Positions 53,823-62,893 are shown, counted from the stretch's first letter. The stretch is DNA of 64,000 nucleotides from Micrococcaceae bacterium Sec5.1 (GCA_039636795.1 CP143430.1:1612001-1676000), one strand, 5' to 3'. Numbers and translations are program-made. The notes: generated by a model not told the origin, from the sequence alone.

Positions 53823-54671
53823 ATGAGTGGACGTCACACCGGCCGGACCAGCACGAGACCAGCCATCCGTACTTTGCCGAAGACCCTCAAGCTCGTTGCC
53901 CGTTTGGCTCCCAGGCAACTCAACGATGAGATCGCACTTGCCAAGGTCGAACTCAAGCGCAAGGCCACCCAGGTTGGGGTGGCCGGTGCGTTCTTTGGCG
54001 TGGCCCTTGTTTTCATGTCGCTCCTTGTGATCGCGCTGGTGGTGGCCGCGATTCTCGGGTTGGCTACCATCATGCCTGGCTGGCTTGCGGCATTGATCGT
54101 CGCAGCAGTCTTTCTCATCATCGTCGCGCTCGGAGCCTTGATCGGCGTCGCCAAGTTCAAGAAGGCCATGCCGTTGATCCCTGAGGACACCATCCGTGGA
54201 CTCAAGCACGATCTGGGAATTGCGAAGGAAGGCTCGGCCTTCGACGAATCGATCCTCGATCCCAATTCGCCCGCTGCCAAGGCGGCGAAGGCCGCGAAGG
54301 AAGCTGCCGCTGAAAAGGCGAAGGCAGAAAAGGCCGCAAAGGAAGCAGCCAAGGAAGCGGACGCCGTCAAGGCACCCACCGAAGCAGAACTCCGCCTGCG
54401 CCTGGACAAGCGACGCGAACACCTCACGGGCGTGCGCGATGAACTTGGCGAGCAGTTGGACGTCAAGAAGCAGGGCCAGGCTTTGCTGGGCACGGCCACA
54501 GTGAAACTCCAGGAGGGAAAGGACTTTGCTTCAGCGAAGTTCGCTGACCTTGGGGAGGCGGTCCCTGAGGACCTCACAGGACGACTTGCTTCCCGATGGA
54601 AGGACCTTGTGGCTTTCGCCGCCGCTGCTGCAGTCTTCGTGGTTGCCCTGCGGAAGCTGCTGAAGAAGTAG
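53823..54671 (+). CDS. Phage-holin-family (actinobacterial holin-X) membrane protein
   Basis: Protein of 282 residues. Two adjacent transmembrane helices (about 48-70 and 78-105, AALIVAAVFLIIVALGALIGV) match the DUF1469/Holin-X family, which despite its name is widespread in non-phage genomes. A long Ala/Lys/Glu-rich, charged coiled coil follows (KAAKAAKEAAAEKAKAEKA, about 155-190), then a C-terminal helix and one more membrane segment at about 262-277. ATG at 53823 chosen, after AGGCGG. It starts an operon with the CDP-alcohol transferase gene. Function unknown. Confidence 0.78.
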   Translation: MSGRHTGRTSTRPAIRTLPKTLKLVARLAPRQLNDEIALAKVELKRKATQVGVAGAFFGVALVFMSLLVIALVVAAILGLATIMPGWLAALIVAAVFLIIVALGALIGVAKFKKAMPLIPEDTIRGLKHDLGIAKEGSAFDESILDPNSPAAKAAKAAKEAAAEKAKAEKAAKEAAKEADAVKAPTEAELRLRLDKRREHLTGVRDELGEQLDVKKQGQALLGTATVKLQEGKDFASAKFADLGEAVPEDLTGRLASRWKDLVAFAAAAAVFVVALRKLLKK

Positions 54672-54719
54672 CAGCCTGCCGCAGTACCGCACACACTGGA
54701 GTAGAGGAAGGGGGACACC

Positions 54720-55343
54720 ATGAGGTTTATCGGTGCTGGTTCGCATCCGGACCGTCCCCAGGTGGACCACGACCTCCTCTTCACTGTTCCCAACATGCTC
54801 ACAGTTCTGCGCTTCATGGGCGTCCCGCTCTTTGTGTGGTTGGTCCTGTGGCAGAAGGAATACGGCTTCGCTGTGCTCGTGCTGGTCATCATGGGCAGCA
54901 CTGACTGGGTGGATGGCTACATCGCCCGCCGCTTTGACCAAACCTCCAAGCTGGGCAGGATCCTGGACCCCCTGGCGGACAGGGCGGCGCTCATAGCCGT
55001 AGCAGTCACTTTGGCGATTGCCGGCGTCGTGCAGTGGTGGTACCTGGCCGCACTGGTGGTGCCGGACGCCATTCTGGCCATTGCCTCCCTGATCTACTTC
55101 CGCAGCCATCCGGACCTTCCCGTGAGCATCATCGGCAAGATCCGCACCGGGTTCCTGCTGGTGGGCACGCCGTTGCTGGTTCTTTCCAAATTGCCGATTC
55201 CCTACACGGACGCCTACTTCGCCGCCGCCTGGGTTTTCCTCGGCCTCGGACTGCTGGGCCACTGGATCGCGGCCTACAACTACTACTGGGCCATCCTGCG
55301 TAAAGGAAAAGAACTGCGGGCCAACGACGGCGGACACGGCTGA
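54720..55343 (+). CDS. CDP-alcohol phosphatidyltransferase (PgsA/Cls-like)
   Basis: Membrane lipid synthase of 207 residues. The invariant motif DG-x2-AR-x8-G-x3-D-x3-D is seen as DGYIARRFDQTSKLGRILD then DPLAD near residues 64-85. About five to six transmembrane segments. It transfers phosphatidyl from CDP-diacylglycerol to an alcohol such as glycerol phosphate; the precise substrate and whether it is the main PgsA cannot be told. It overlaps the next gene by one base. Confidence 0.9.
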   Translation: MRFIGAGSHPDRPQVDHDLLFTVPNMLTVLRFMGVPLFVWLVLWQKEYGFAVLVLVIMGSTDWVDGYIARRFDQTSKLGRILDPLADRAALIAVAVTLAIAGVVQWWYLAALVVPDAILAIASLIYFRSHPDLPVSIIGKIRTGFLLVGTPLLVLSKLPIPYTDAYFAAAWVFLGLGLLGHWIAAYNYYWAILRKGKELRANDGGHG

Positions 55344-56248
55344 TGGTGTGGCTGGCGGTTTTCCTTGCCGTGCTTGGTGCCTTTTTCCTTGCCATTGGCG
55401 CCCAACGCCAGGGAAGCGCGGTCAAGGCCGATACCGGCGGCCTGGCCCTGAGTTCCAACGGGTTCCTGCGGCTTCTACGCAATCCACGATGGATGCTTGG
55501 GCTCTTGCTGTTGTGTCTGGGCATGGTGATGAATGCGATCGCCCTTGTATCGGCACCCCTGACGGTGGTGCAGCCGATTGGTGCGATCGCACTGGTCATT
55601 ACCACTGTGGTCAATGCCAAGGACCAAGGCCTGAGCATCAACCGCGCCACCGTAGTTGCCATTACCGCCTGCGTCACCGGGTCCGCCTTGTTCGTACTCC
55701 TGGCTGTGTTTGTCACGCAGGAAAACCACCACGTCAGCGCTGCAGACGAACTGACAATCGTGCTGCTCCTGGCCCTGGCCGTGGGTCTTTTCGGCACCCT
55801 TGCAGTGTTGTTCAAACACCGCATGAGCGCCTTCGTATACATTGTGGGAGCTGGCGTACTCTTTGGCTTCGTGGCCGTCCTGACCCGGATCATCGGCAAG
55901 CACCTCCTGGATCCCAACGGCCTGTTCCTGCTCAATGTGCAGTGGTACACGCTCATTGCCATCGCGGCCGCCGGCGGCCTTGGTTCCTGGTTCGTCCAGA
56001 GCGCGTATTCAGGCGGCCCTCCGGATCTGGTTATTGCCGGACTCACGGTGGTGGACCCCATGGTGGGCATCGCCATCGGCATCGTCATCCTTGGTGAGCT
56101 TCGTCCCGATGTCCAGCCTGTGATGGCAATCAGCATGGCCGCCGCAGCTTCCCTTGCTATCGTGGGGGTTATTGCCTTGAGCCGGCACCATCCGGAAGTC
56201 ACCAAGCGTAAGAAGGACGCGAAGGCGGCTGCAAGCCGGAAGGCCTAG
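55343..56248 (+). CDS. DMT-family membrane transporter
   Basis: Membrane protein of 301 residues with about ten hydrophobic segments, EamA/DMT pattern (VWLAVFLAVLGAFFLAIGAQRQG at the N-terminus; LTVVDPMVGIAIGIVILGE near 235-255). The ATG at 55343 uses the last base of the previous stop (TGATG), so it is translationally coupled to the phosphatidyltransferase gene. A basic C-terminal tail ends in KKDAKAAASRKA. Substrate unknown. Confidence 0.82.
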   Translation: MVWLAVFLAVLGAFFLAIGAQRQGSAVKADTGGLALSSNGFLRLLRNPRWMLGLLLLCLGMVMNAIALVSAPLTVVQPIGAIALVITTVVNAKDQGLSINRATVVAITACVTGSALFVLLAVFVTQENHHVSAADELTIVLLLALAVGLFGTLAVLFKHRMSAFVYIVGAGVLFGFVAVLTRIIGKHLLDPNGLFLLNVQWYTLIAIAAAGGLGSWFVQSAYSGGPPDLVIAGLTVVDPMVGIAIGIVILGELRPDVQPVMAISMAAAASLAIVGVIALSRHHPEVTKRKKDAKAAASRKA

Positions 56249-56358
56249 GCAAAGCTTTATCTTGCGCCACCGCTTCCCAGCGGTCCGGCAACCCGGCGAC
56301 ACCACAGCATTGATCCGTTCAGCGCTGTTCCGCACCGTGACCATCAGGAGTTCTCCAC

Positions 56359-57555
56359 GTGACCATTCCCGACACCAACAAACCCCTTACCATCCTGATC
56401 GCGGCGGACACCTACCCGCCGCACATGAACGGTGCTGCGCAGTTCGGCTACCGCCTGGCCAAGGGTATGACCGCGCGTGGACACAACGTGCACGTGTTGG
56501 CCTGCCGTCCGGACACGGGCAAGAGCTACACGGAGTTCCGTGACGAGGCCACAGTGCACCGCCTCCGCTCGCATGGAGTGTTCACCCACGAATACTTCCG
56601 CATCTGCTTCCCTTGGGAAATCAAGAAGGAAATCAGTCTCCTGTTCGACAAAGTCCAACCCGACGTGGTGCACATTCAAAGCCACTACATGATTGGCGAA
56701 CACGTACTCTATGAGGCTGTAAAGCGTGGCATCAGGGTTATTGCCACCAACCACTTCATGCCTGAAAACCTGAACCCATTCCTGCCTTTCCCGCAGTGGT
56801 TCAAGGACATCGTGGGCCGCATCTCCTGGAAGGATATGGGCAAAGTGATGGGCCAGGCGGACGTCGTCACCACACCTACCCCTCTGGCGGCGAAGGCCAT
56901 GCACCAGCACGCGTTCCTTCGTAAGGTCCTGCCATTGTCCAACGGCATTGATTCTGCCGCCTATGAGCTTCAGCCGGGCGAGACGATCGAACCCCATGCC
57001 AATCCGACTGTTCTTTTCGCGGGACGCCTTGCGGAAGAGAAACACGTCAATGTGCTGATCGACGCCGTTGCCAAGACCCCGCGCGAACTCAACGTCCAGC
57101 TCGAGATCGTGGGCGGCGGTGAAGTCCGCCCGGCCTTGGAAGCACAGGTGGCCAAGCTTGGCTTGGGGGAGCGGGTGAAATTCCTTGGACTGGCAAGCGA
57201 TGAAGAGCTGCGCGAGGCCTACATCAAGGCCGACATCTTCTGCATGCCAGGCACCGCAGAACTTCAATCGTTGGTGACACTCGAAGCAATGTCTGCCTCC
57301 ACTCCGGTGTTGTTGGCTAATGCCATGGCACTCCCGCATCTGGTCCGCGATGGCGAAAACGGGTACCTCTTCACACCGAACGACAGCACGGAGCTCGCGG
57401 CGAAGATCACCAAGCTGGTGGAGCTTCCCGAGGACCAGCTGAAAGCCATGGGCAAGGTAAGCCGCGAGATGGTGGAGCCGCACAGCATCAACGGGACACT
57501 CCAGACGTTCGAGGACCTCTACCGCGGGGCTTCCTATGAGGACATGGTGGTGTGA
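56359..57555 (+). CDS. GT4-family glycosyltransferase
   Basis: Retaining glycosyltransferase of 398 residues with two Rossmann halves. N-terminal ADTYPPHMNGAAQFGYRLAKGM (near 13-34) is the acceptor side; GRLAEEKHVNVLI near 220 and PGTAELQSLVTLEAMSASTPVL near 295-317 (the EX7E-type motif with both glutamates) bind the nucleotide sugar. It resembles phosphatidylinositol mannosyltransferase or mannosyl/glucosyl glycolipid enzymes in layout. GTG start at 56359. Sugar and acceptor not assignable. Confidence 0.87.
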   Translation: MTIPDTNKPLTILIAADTYPPHMNGAAQFGYRLAKGMTARGHNVHVLACRPDTGKSYTEFRDEATVHRLRSHGVFTHEYFRICFPWEIKKEISLLFDKVQPDVVHIQSHYMIGEHVLYEAVKRGIRVIATNHFMPENLNPFLPFPQWFKDIVGRISWKDMGKVMGQADVVTTPTPLAAKAMHQHAFLRKVLPLSNGIDSAAYELQPGETIEPHANPTVLFAGRLAEEKHVNVLIDAVAKTPRELNVQLEIVGGGEVRPALEAQVAKLGLGERVKFLGLASDEELREAYIKADIFCMPGTAELQSLVTLEAMSASTPVLLANAMALPHLVRDGENGYLFTPNDSTELAAKITKLVELPEDQLKAMGKVSREMVEPHSINGTLQTFEDLYRGASYEDMVV

Positions 57556-57639
57556 CAAAAGCACTCTTAAGTAGCTATTAGTATTGCTAGAGTGCATTTG
57601 CCCCAACTGCTGCTTCCTAGCGGCCGGGGGGGGCGTCAC

Positions 57640-57713
57640 GGGGCTATAGCTCAGCTGGTTAGAGCGCGGGACTCATAATCCTAAGGTCCTCGGTTCAAGT
57701 CCGAGTAGCCCTA
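57640..57713 (+). tRNA. tRNA with CAT anticodon (tRNA-Met, elongator; Ile-lysidine form possible)
   Basis: A 74-nt cloverleaf. Acceptor GGGGCTA pairs with TAGCCCT (first pair G-T), discriminator A. The anticodon loop CTCATAA gives CAT. The 27-43 pair is C-A. T arm GTTCAAGTCC. CCA not encoded. The G1-T72 wobble is unusual for an elongator tRNA-Met, so the Ile(CAT) alternative should be kept open. Confidence 0.88.
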
Positions 57714-57724
57714 CCTTTACACAG

Positions 57725-57765
57725 GAGCCGTGGTTGGCGTTTCATACGTCAGCCACGGCTCTTTT
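57725..57765 (+). terminator. Terminator after the CAT tRNA
   Basis: GAGCCGTGG (57725-57733) pairs with CCACGGCTC (57753-57761), with an inner TTGGCG/CGTCAG stem, followed by TTTT. Confidence 0.88.
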
Positions 57766-57772
57766 CTGTACT

Positions 57773-57840
57773 CTGGCGACGCCCGAATTCTTCAGCGCCT
57801 TGCCCGCGGGCTGATGACGCGTAAATCCGGGCGTCGCCAG
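57773..57840. repeat. Long imperfect palindrome in a gene-free stretch
   Basis: A perfect 13-bp inverted repeat CTGGCGACGCCCG (57773-57785) and its complement (57828-57840) extends to about 16 of 17 bp. The interior has a TCAGC/GCTGA stem around GCCCGCGGGC. It lies in the 341-base gap 57714-58054, which otherwise holds only the terminator and operator listed. Confidence 0.7.
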
Positions 57841-57971
57841 CCCCTTTCGTGGGCACCAAGGAATTTGCGTGGCGCCGGCTGATCCGCCGGGTAGGAGATC
57901 GCGCTGTGAAAATCCCTGAAGCCTGAATTACTCCATCCGTCTCGTTGCGGTGAACCGTGCAACTGCGGTAT

Positions 57972-58005
57972 GTTACTCATCAGTAACTTACTACTCGCCG
58001 GTAAC
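57972..58005. promoter_or_regulatory. Tandem TetR-like operators before the acyl-CoA dehydrogenase
   Basis: Site 1 GTTACT-CATC-AGTAAC (57972-57987) is a 6-4-6 dyad. Site 2 (57990-58005) has the right half GGTAAC with a degenerate left half; centres are 18 bp apart. Both fit TTAC-N6-GTAA, the pattern also seen at 31526. Such dyads are bound by TetR-type fatty-acid regulators in Actinobacteria. Confidence 0.6.
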
Positions 58006-58054
58006 TTCCGGGGCCGTGACGTGGTCGCAGGTGACCACCCTTGAAGGAGCGCAC

Positions 58055-59245
58055 ATGTCCAACGATGCATTCGATGCCAACAACCTCCCCTATGCCGATG
58101 GTGACTTCTACGCCTTTGAGCAGATGCTGACGGGCAAGGAGCAGGACCGCCTGGCCGAGGTTCGGGAGTTCCTGGCCCGCGAGGTCAAGCCCATCGCCGT
58201 GGACTGCTGGAACCGCGCTGAGTTTCCGATGGAGCTCATCCCCAAGTTGGCGGAAATCGACCTCGTCAGCCCTGTGCGCCGGCAAGGCTGTTCGAATCTG
58301 TTCGCGGGCATCCTCCATGCGGAAGTGACCCGCGCCGATGCTTCCATTGCGACGTTCATGGGTGTCCATGATGGTCTGTTCACCGGCTCCATCGAAACCC
58401 TTGCTTCCCAGGAGCAGAAGGACGCCTGGCTGCCGGACATCTACTCCCTGAAAAAGATCGGCGCCTTCGGGCTGACCGAGCCCCTGGGTGGTTCCGATGT
58501 GGCCGGAGGTACCCGGACCACCGCACGGCGCGATGGGGACCATTGGATCCTCAACGGTGCCAAACGCTGGATCGGCAACGCCACGTTCTCTGATTGGGTG
58601 GTTATCTACGCCAGGGATGTGGCCGACAACCAAGTCAAGGCATTCCTCGTGGACACCACACTGCCCGGCTACTCGGCAAGCAAGATCGAGAACAAGGTCT
58701 CCCTGCGTACTGTGCAGAACGCGGACATCATCCTGGACAACGTGGTGGTGCCTGACTTCTTCAAGCTGGCCAACGGCAACAGCTTCCGCGATACCAACAA
58801 AGTCCTCAAGGTGACCCGGCTCGCCGTCGCCTGGCAAGCCGTGGGACTTCAGCTCGCTGCCTTCGATGTGGCCCGAGCCTACGCGGTGAAGCGCCAGCAA
58901 TTTGGCAGGCCCCTGGCGGCCTTCCAGTTGGTGCAGAACCAGTTGGTTCAGATCCTGGGCAATGCGGTGGCATCAATGGGCATGATGGTGCGGTTGGCCC
59001 AGCTTGAGGATGCGGGGGTTGCAAAGGACGAGCAGTCAGCGTTGGCGAAGGCGTTCACTACCGCCCGCATGCGGGAAAGTGTTGCCCTTGGCCGCGGGAT
59101 CCTGGGTGGCAATGGCATTGTCACGGACTACGAAATGGCAAAGATCTTCTCCGACGCGGAGGCCATCTACTCCTACGAAGGCACGCACGAGATCAACACC
59201 CTGGTGACCGGACGCGCCATCACGGGAGTTTCGGCCATCGTGTAG
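58055..59245 (+). CDS. Acyl-CoA dehydrogenase
   Basis: FAD enzyme of 396 residues oxidising an acyl-CoA to the 2,3-enoyl-CoA. The first signature FGLTEPLGGSDVAGGTRTTA lies near 130-150 and the C-terminal region has GGNGIVTDYEMAKIFSDAEAIYSYEGTHEINTLVTGR, with the catalytic-base glutamate expected in YEGTHEIN. The start ATG at 58055 follows GAAGGAG. Within the acyl-CoA dehydrogenase superfamily it looks like the glutaryl-CoA dehydrogenase-like group; the substrate is not certain. Controlled by the tandem dyads just upstream. Confidence 0.93.
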   Translation: MSNDAFDANNLPYADGDFYAFEQMLTGKEQDRLAEVREFLAREVKPIAVDCWNRAEFPMELIPKLAEIDLVSPVRRQGCSNLFAGILHAEVTRADASIATFMGVHDGLFTGSIETLASQEQKDAWLPDIYSLKKIGAFGLTEPLGGSDVAGGTRTTARRDGDHWILNGAKRWIGNATFSDWVVIYARDVADNQVKAFLVDTTLPGYSASKIENKVSLRTVQNADIILDNVVVPDFFKLANGNSFRDTNKVLKVTRLAVAWQAVGLQLAAFDVARAYAVKRQQFGRPLAAFQLVQNQLVQILGNAVASMGMMVRLAQLEDAGVAKDEQSALAKAFTTARMRESVALGRGILGGNGIVTDYEMAKIFSDAEAIYSYEGTHEINTLVTGRAITGVSAIV

Positions 59246-59289
59246 GTTTTCTGCCATCGTCCAGGTACAAAGCCCCGCACCAATGCCCT

Positions 59290-59784
59290 CTATTCCAGCG
59301 GCAGCAGGATGGATGGCCTCAGATCCTCCACGAATCCCAAAGGGTTGACGTAATCCTCGCCGCGGCGGACGCCCCAATGTATGCAAGCAGTAGAGCTGCA
59401 GTGTCCGGGGACCAGGGAGCCGATAACCTGGCCCTTTTGCACGGCATCTCCGGGCTTTAGGTCGCTGATCACCGGCTCAAAGCTGCTGCGAAGGCCCTCG
59501 CCATGATCGATCGTCAGGACCGGACGGTCAACCACGACGCCGGCAAAGGTCACCACGCCATCGGACGGCGAGGTGACCGGGGCGCCGTCGAACGTTGGCC
59601 CCAGGTCCACGCCGCGGTGTCCGCTCAGCCACGGCTTGTCCGGCGGATCGAACGCGCGAAGGATGGCGGGCTTGGGGGAGAGTGGCCAAGCCCACCGCTC
59701 CTCTGCCGGCGCCGTTGCACCCGGGATTCCGGCCAGGGTGGCGGCGAGGACAAAAGTGGTTATGGAGAGCTTCAAAATGACCAT
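59290..59784 (-). CDS. M23-family metallopeptidase (secreted)
   Basis: Cell-wall endopeptidase-like protein of 164 residues. The N-terminus MVILKLSITTFVLAATLAGIPGATA is a signal peptide. The LytM fold shows zinc ligands HRGVDLG near residue 52 and IHWGVR near 130. Length is that of short M23 proteins such as those acting on peptidoglycan stem peptides. Whether it is catalytic cannot be shown, but both ligand motifs are intact. ATG at 59784 starts at the signal peptide; no clear ribosome site. Confidence 0.83.
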   Translation of the reverse strand: MVILKLSITTFVLAATLAGIPGATAPAEERWAWPLSPKPAILRAFDPPDKPWLSGHRGVDLGPTFDGAPVTSPSDGVVTFAGVVVDRPVLTIDHGEGLRSSFEPVISDLKPGDAVQKGQVIGSLVPGHCSSTACIHWGVRRGEDYVNPLGFVEDLRPSILLPLE

Positions 59785-59859
59785 GTACCAAGGCTTTCGG
59801 CTCACGCATTGCCGTGCCATCCCCGGGCTTCCCTATGTGGACAACATCGCGTTCGGGCG

Positions 59860-59889
59860 GTCAAACGAGTGGTGCTGCTGTAGTACACT
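59860..59889 (+). promoter_or_regulatory. Candidate rpsB-tsf promoter
   Basis: GTCAAA (59860-59865) and TACACT (59884-59889) separated by 18 bp, about 300 bases before rpsB. Confidence 0.4.
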
Positions 59890-60141
59890 TGGTGGAGCAG
59901 TTTGCTGTGCCCTCAAGCTAGTTCAGAAGCATGTCTCATTCAGATATGTGAGGGTCCAGAGCTGACTACGCGTATCCAGCCCTCCACCAGCGAAGCCTCT
60001 TGGCTTTAGGCTGCGGAGGATTGTGCCTCTTGCGGTCCGGTTGAGCCTTATGGCCCCACATCGGATGAGAAGTGCAATGGATGCCAGGAGCCGCGCCCGT
60101 CCGGGCAAAGGCTAAACAACCGTCAACTATTGGCAGGGTAA

Positions 60142-60161
60142 GAGCAGCCCCATGGGCTCTC
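60142..60161 (+). other. rpsB leader hairpin
   Basis: GAG-C-AGCCC-CAT-GGGCT-CTC: an eight-bp stem broken by one C with a three-base loop, 31 bases before the rpsB start codon. Confidence 0.4.
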
Positions 60162-60192
60162 TCATGAATGACCTGCCGGAAGGAGCGTCGGC

Positions 60193-61050
60193 ATGCCCGT
60201 CGTAACTATGCGCCAGCTGCTTGACAGCGGCGTCCACTTTGGACACCAGACCCGTCGTTGGAACCCGAAGATGAAGCGCTTCATCTTCACGGAGCGCAAC
60301 GGCATCTACATCATTGACCTCCAGCAGTCGCTGTCCTACATCGACCGCGCCTACGAGTTCGTCAAGGCTACTGTCGCCCACGGCGGCACCGTCCTGTTCG
60401 TCGGCACCAAGAAGCAGGCTCAGGAAGCAATTGCCGAGCAGGCTACACGCGTTGGCCAGCCGTACGTGAACCAGCGTTGGTTGGGCGGTATGCTCACCAA
60501 CTTCCAGACCGTCGCCAAGCGTATCCAGCGCATGAAGGAACTCGAAGAGATCAACTTCGAGGACGTCGCCGGCTCCGGTTACACCAAGAAGGAGCTCCTG
60601 CTCCTCAAGCGCGAACTCACCAAGCTTGAGTCCAACCTCGGTGGTATCCGCAACCTGACCAAGGCCCCGTCTGTTCTGTGGGTTGTTGACACCAAGAAGG
60701 AACACCTTGCTGTCGACGAAGCCAAGAAGCTGAACATCCCGGTTGTTGCCATCCTGGACACCAACTGCGATCCCGATGAAGTTGACTTCCCGATCCCGGG
60801 CAACGACGACGCCATCCGCTCCGTCAACCTGCTTACCCGCGTTGTTGCCGACGCCGTTGCTGAGGGCCTCATCGCCCGCAACCAGCGCGCCACCGGCACC
60901 ACCGAGGCTCCGGAAGAGCCGCTGGCCGAGTGGGAGCGCGAGCTCCTCGAAGGCAGCAAGACTGAAGAAGCTCCGGCCGCCGAGGCTGCTGAAGCTCCCG
61001 CTGCCGAAGCTACTGAAGCTGCAGCCGGCGAAGCCGAAGCAACCAAGTAA
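60193..61050 (+). CDS. rpsB: 30S ribosomal protein S2
   Basis: Component of the small ribosomal subunit, 285 residues. The [28 protein letters not shown]-terminus, [12 protein letters not shown] and [15 protein letters not shown] segments are invariant S2 features. The C-terminus has an Ala/Glu-rich extension (about 40 residues) common in Actinobacteria. AGGAG precedes the ATG at 60193. tsf follows 121 bases later in the same direction. Confidence 0.98.
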   Translation: MPVVTMRQLLDSGVHFGHQTRRWNPKMKRFIFTERNGIYIIDLQQSLSYIDRAYEFVKATVAHGGTVLFVGTKKQAQEAIAEQATRVGQPYVNQRWLGGMLTNFQTVAKRIQRMKELEEINFEDVAGSGYTKKELLLLKRELTKLESNLGGIRNLTKAPSVLWVVDTKKEHLAVDEAKKLNIPVVAILDTNCDPDEVDFPIPGNDDAIRSVNLLTRVVADAVAEGLIARNQRATGTTEAPEEPLAEWERELLEGSKTEEAPAAEAAEAPAAEATEAAAGEAEATK

Positions 61051-61171
61051 ATTTGGACCTTCCCTGAGACCGGAGACGGCATCGGGGGCATCTGACAGGA
61101 TGGCGGCTCACACGGTGGGCTGCTGTCCTGTCAGTCCGTAATCACACAACTTTCTAGACAGAGGGGTTCAC

Positions 61172-62008
61172 ATGGCGAACTACACTGCTGCTGACATCAA
61201 GGCCCTGCGCGAGCGCACCGGCGCCGGCATGATGGACGTCAAGAAGGCTCTTGACGAAGCCAACGGTGACGCCGAGAAGGCCATCGAAATCATCCGCATC
61301 AAGGGCCTCAAGGGCGCTACCAAGCGCGAAGGCCGCTCCACCGCTGAGGGCCTGGTTGCTGCCAAGGTTACCGACGGCGTGGGCGTAATGATCGAGGTCA
61401 ACTGCGAGACCGACTTCGTCGCCAAGGCTGACAAGTTCATCCAGCTGGCTGACAAGGTCCTCAACGTTGCAGTCGAGTCCGGCGCTGCCGACCTCGAAAC
61501 CCTGCTCGCCACCGAGGTCGACGGCAAGCCGCTGTCCGAGATCGTCATCGAAGAGGGCGCTGTCCTCGGCGAAAAGGTTGTTGTCCGCCGTATTTCCCGC
61601 GTTGAGGGCACCACGGTTGACGCTTACCTGCACAAGACCTCCAAGGACCTTCCTGCACAGGTCGGCGTCCTGTTCGCTGTTGATGGTGAAGGCGAAGCCG
61701 CTGCCACCGCAGCACACGACATCGCCGTCCACGTGGCAGCCATGGCTCCGAACTACCTGACCCGCGATGACGTCCCGGCCGAACTGGTCGAGTCCGAGCG
61801 CCGCATCGCTGAAGAGACTGCCAAGGCTGAAGGCAAGCCGGAAGCTGCCCTCTCCAAGATTGTTGAAGGCCGTGTGACGGGCTTCTACAAGGGTGAGGTC
61901 CTGGTTGACCAGGCATTCGCCAAGGATTCCAAGAAGACCGTTGCACAGGTCCTCGAAGAATCCGGCGTCAAGGCAACCGCAGTATCCCGTTTCCGAGTCG
62001 GAAACTAG
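61172..62008 (+). CDS. tsf: Elongation factor Ts
   Basis: Guanine-nucleotide exchange factor for EF-Tu, 278 residues. The N-terminal UBA-like domain ALRERTGAGMMDVKKAL and the EVNCETDFVAK motif near 80 are family signatures, and the later HVAAMAPNYL is also typical. GAGGGG precedes the ATG. It is followed by a strong terminator. Confidence 0.98.
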   Translation: MANYTAADIKALRERTGAGMMDVKKALDEANGDAEKAIEIIRIKGLKGATKREGRSTAEGLVAAKVTDGVGVMIEVNCETDFVAKADKFIQLADKVLNVAVESGAADLETLLATEVDGKPLSEIVIEEGAVLGEKVVVRRISRVEGTTVDAYLHKTSKDLPAQVGVLFAVDGEGEAAATAAHDIAVHVAAMAPNYLTRDDVPAELVESERRIAEETAKAEGKPEAALSKIVEGRVTGFYKGEVLVDQAFAKDSKKTVAQVLEESGVKATAVSRFRVGN

Positions 62009-62017
62009 TAATTCATG

Positions 62018-62053
62018 AAAAGGGGTGGTCACTTCGGTGGCCGCCCCTTTTTC
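62018..62053 (+). terminator. Terminator of rpsB-tsf
   Basis: AAAAGGGGTGGTCAC pairs with GTGGCCGCCCCTTTT (two G-T pairs) around a TTCG loop, followed by T residues. Confidence 0.9.
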
Positions 62054-62129
62054 ATGCACCCGTCCGGGTAGTATCTGCGCGGACCCACAGCACGATAATC
62101 TAGCCAGAATCCACCAACGGGAAGGCACC

Positions 62130-62867
62130 ATGGAAACCGTCAATACTGCAATCCAGCCCGAGAAGACCCGGCGCCGTGTACTTCTGAAACTTTCCGGCGA
62201 GGTCATCGGCGGAGGCAAGCTCGGCGTCGATCCTGAGACCGTCCGCGCTATCGCCAAGCAGATCGCTGCTGCCGTCGCTGACGTCGAAGTAGCCATTGTG
62301 GTTGGCGGTGGAAACTTCTTCCGCGGAGCCGAACTATCCCAGAGCGGCATGGACCGTTCCCGTGCGGACTACATGGGCATGCTTGGCACGGTCATGAACT
62401 GCCTCGCGCTGCAGGACTTCCTGGAGCAGGCGGGCGTCGAAACCCGCGTCCAGAGCGCCATCACCATGGGCCAGGTGGCAGAGGCGTACATTCCTCGCCG
62501 GGCCATCCGTCACATGGAAAAGGGCCGCGTGGTCATCTTCGGTGCAGGAGCCGGTCTGCCGTACTTCTCCACGGACACAGTAGCTGCACAGCGTGCGCTC
62601 GAAGTCCACGCCGACGTCGTACTGATGGCCAAGAGCGGTGTGGATGGCGTCTACACCGCAGATCCCAAGAAGGATTCCTCCGCCGAAAAGCTTGATGTCC
62701 TCAGCTATGACGACGCCCTGCGCCGGGACATCCGTGTCATGGACCAGACAGCCATGACCATGTGCAAGGACAACAACCTGTCCATGGTGGTCTTTGGCAT
62801 GGAGGGCGAGGGCAACGTTACCCGCGCCATCCTGGGTGAAACGCTGGGAACCCTGGTTACTCCCTAG
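62130..62867 (+). CDS. pyrH: UMP kinase
   Basis: Phosphorylates UMP to UDP with ATP, 245 residues, the usual length for the hexameric bacterial enzyme. [12 protein letters not shown] near residue 18, [10 protein letters not shown] near 58 and [12 protein letters not shown] near 175 are family blocks. GGAAGG precedes the ATG at 62130; a longer frame starting at 62025 overlaps the tsf terminator and is rejected. A GATAAT -10-like box is at 62094-62099. Confidence 0.96.
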   Translation: METVNTAIQPEKTRRRVLLKLSGEVIGGGKLGVDPETVRAIAKQIAAAVADVEVAIVVGGGNFFRGAELSQSGMDRSRADYMGMLGTVMNCLALQDFLEQAGVETRVQSAITMGQVAEAYIPRRAIRHMEKGRVVIFGAGAGLPYFSTDTVAAQRALEVHADVVLMAKSGVDGVYTADPKKDSSAEKLDVLSYDDALRRDIRVMDQTAMTMCKDNNLSMVVFGMEGEGNVTRAILGETLGTLVTP

Positions 62868-62893
62868 CAGCGGCTAGGATATTTCTAGGACCG

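Larger units (their letters stand above)
59785..60192 (+). other. Gene-free rpsB leader and promoter region
   Basis: 408 bases with no credible gene. It holds the promoter at 59860-59889, a long untranslated leader and the hairpin at 60142-60161 just before the AGGAG ribosome site. The long leader could be a target for ribosomal-protein feedback, but no known leader motif was recognised. Confidence 0.6.

Noticed and set aside
53823..54671. Prophage remnant because of the holin-family protein
   Set aside because: Holin-X proteins are common chromosomal genes in Actinobacteria and no other phage gene is nearby.
56344..57639. Minus-strand 431-codon frame opposite the glycosyltransferase
   Set aside because: Shadow of the GT4 gene; no recognisable domain or ribosome site.
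57792..58070. Small minus-strand ORF in the gap before the acyl-CoA dehydrogenase
   Set aside because: It crosses the palindrome and operator, has no ribosome site and no recognisable domain.
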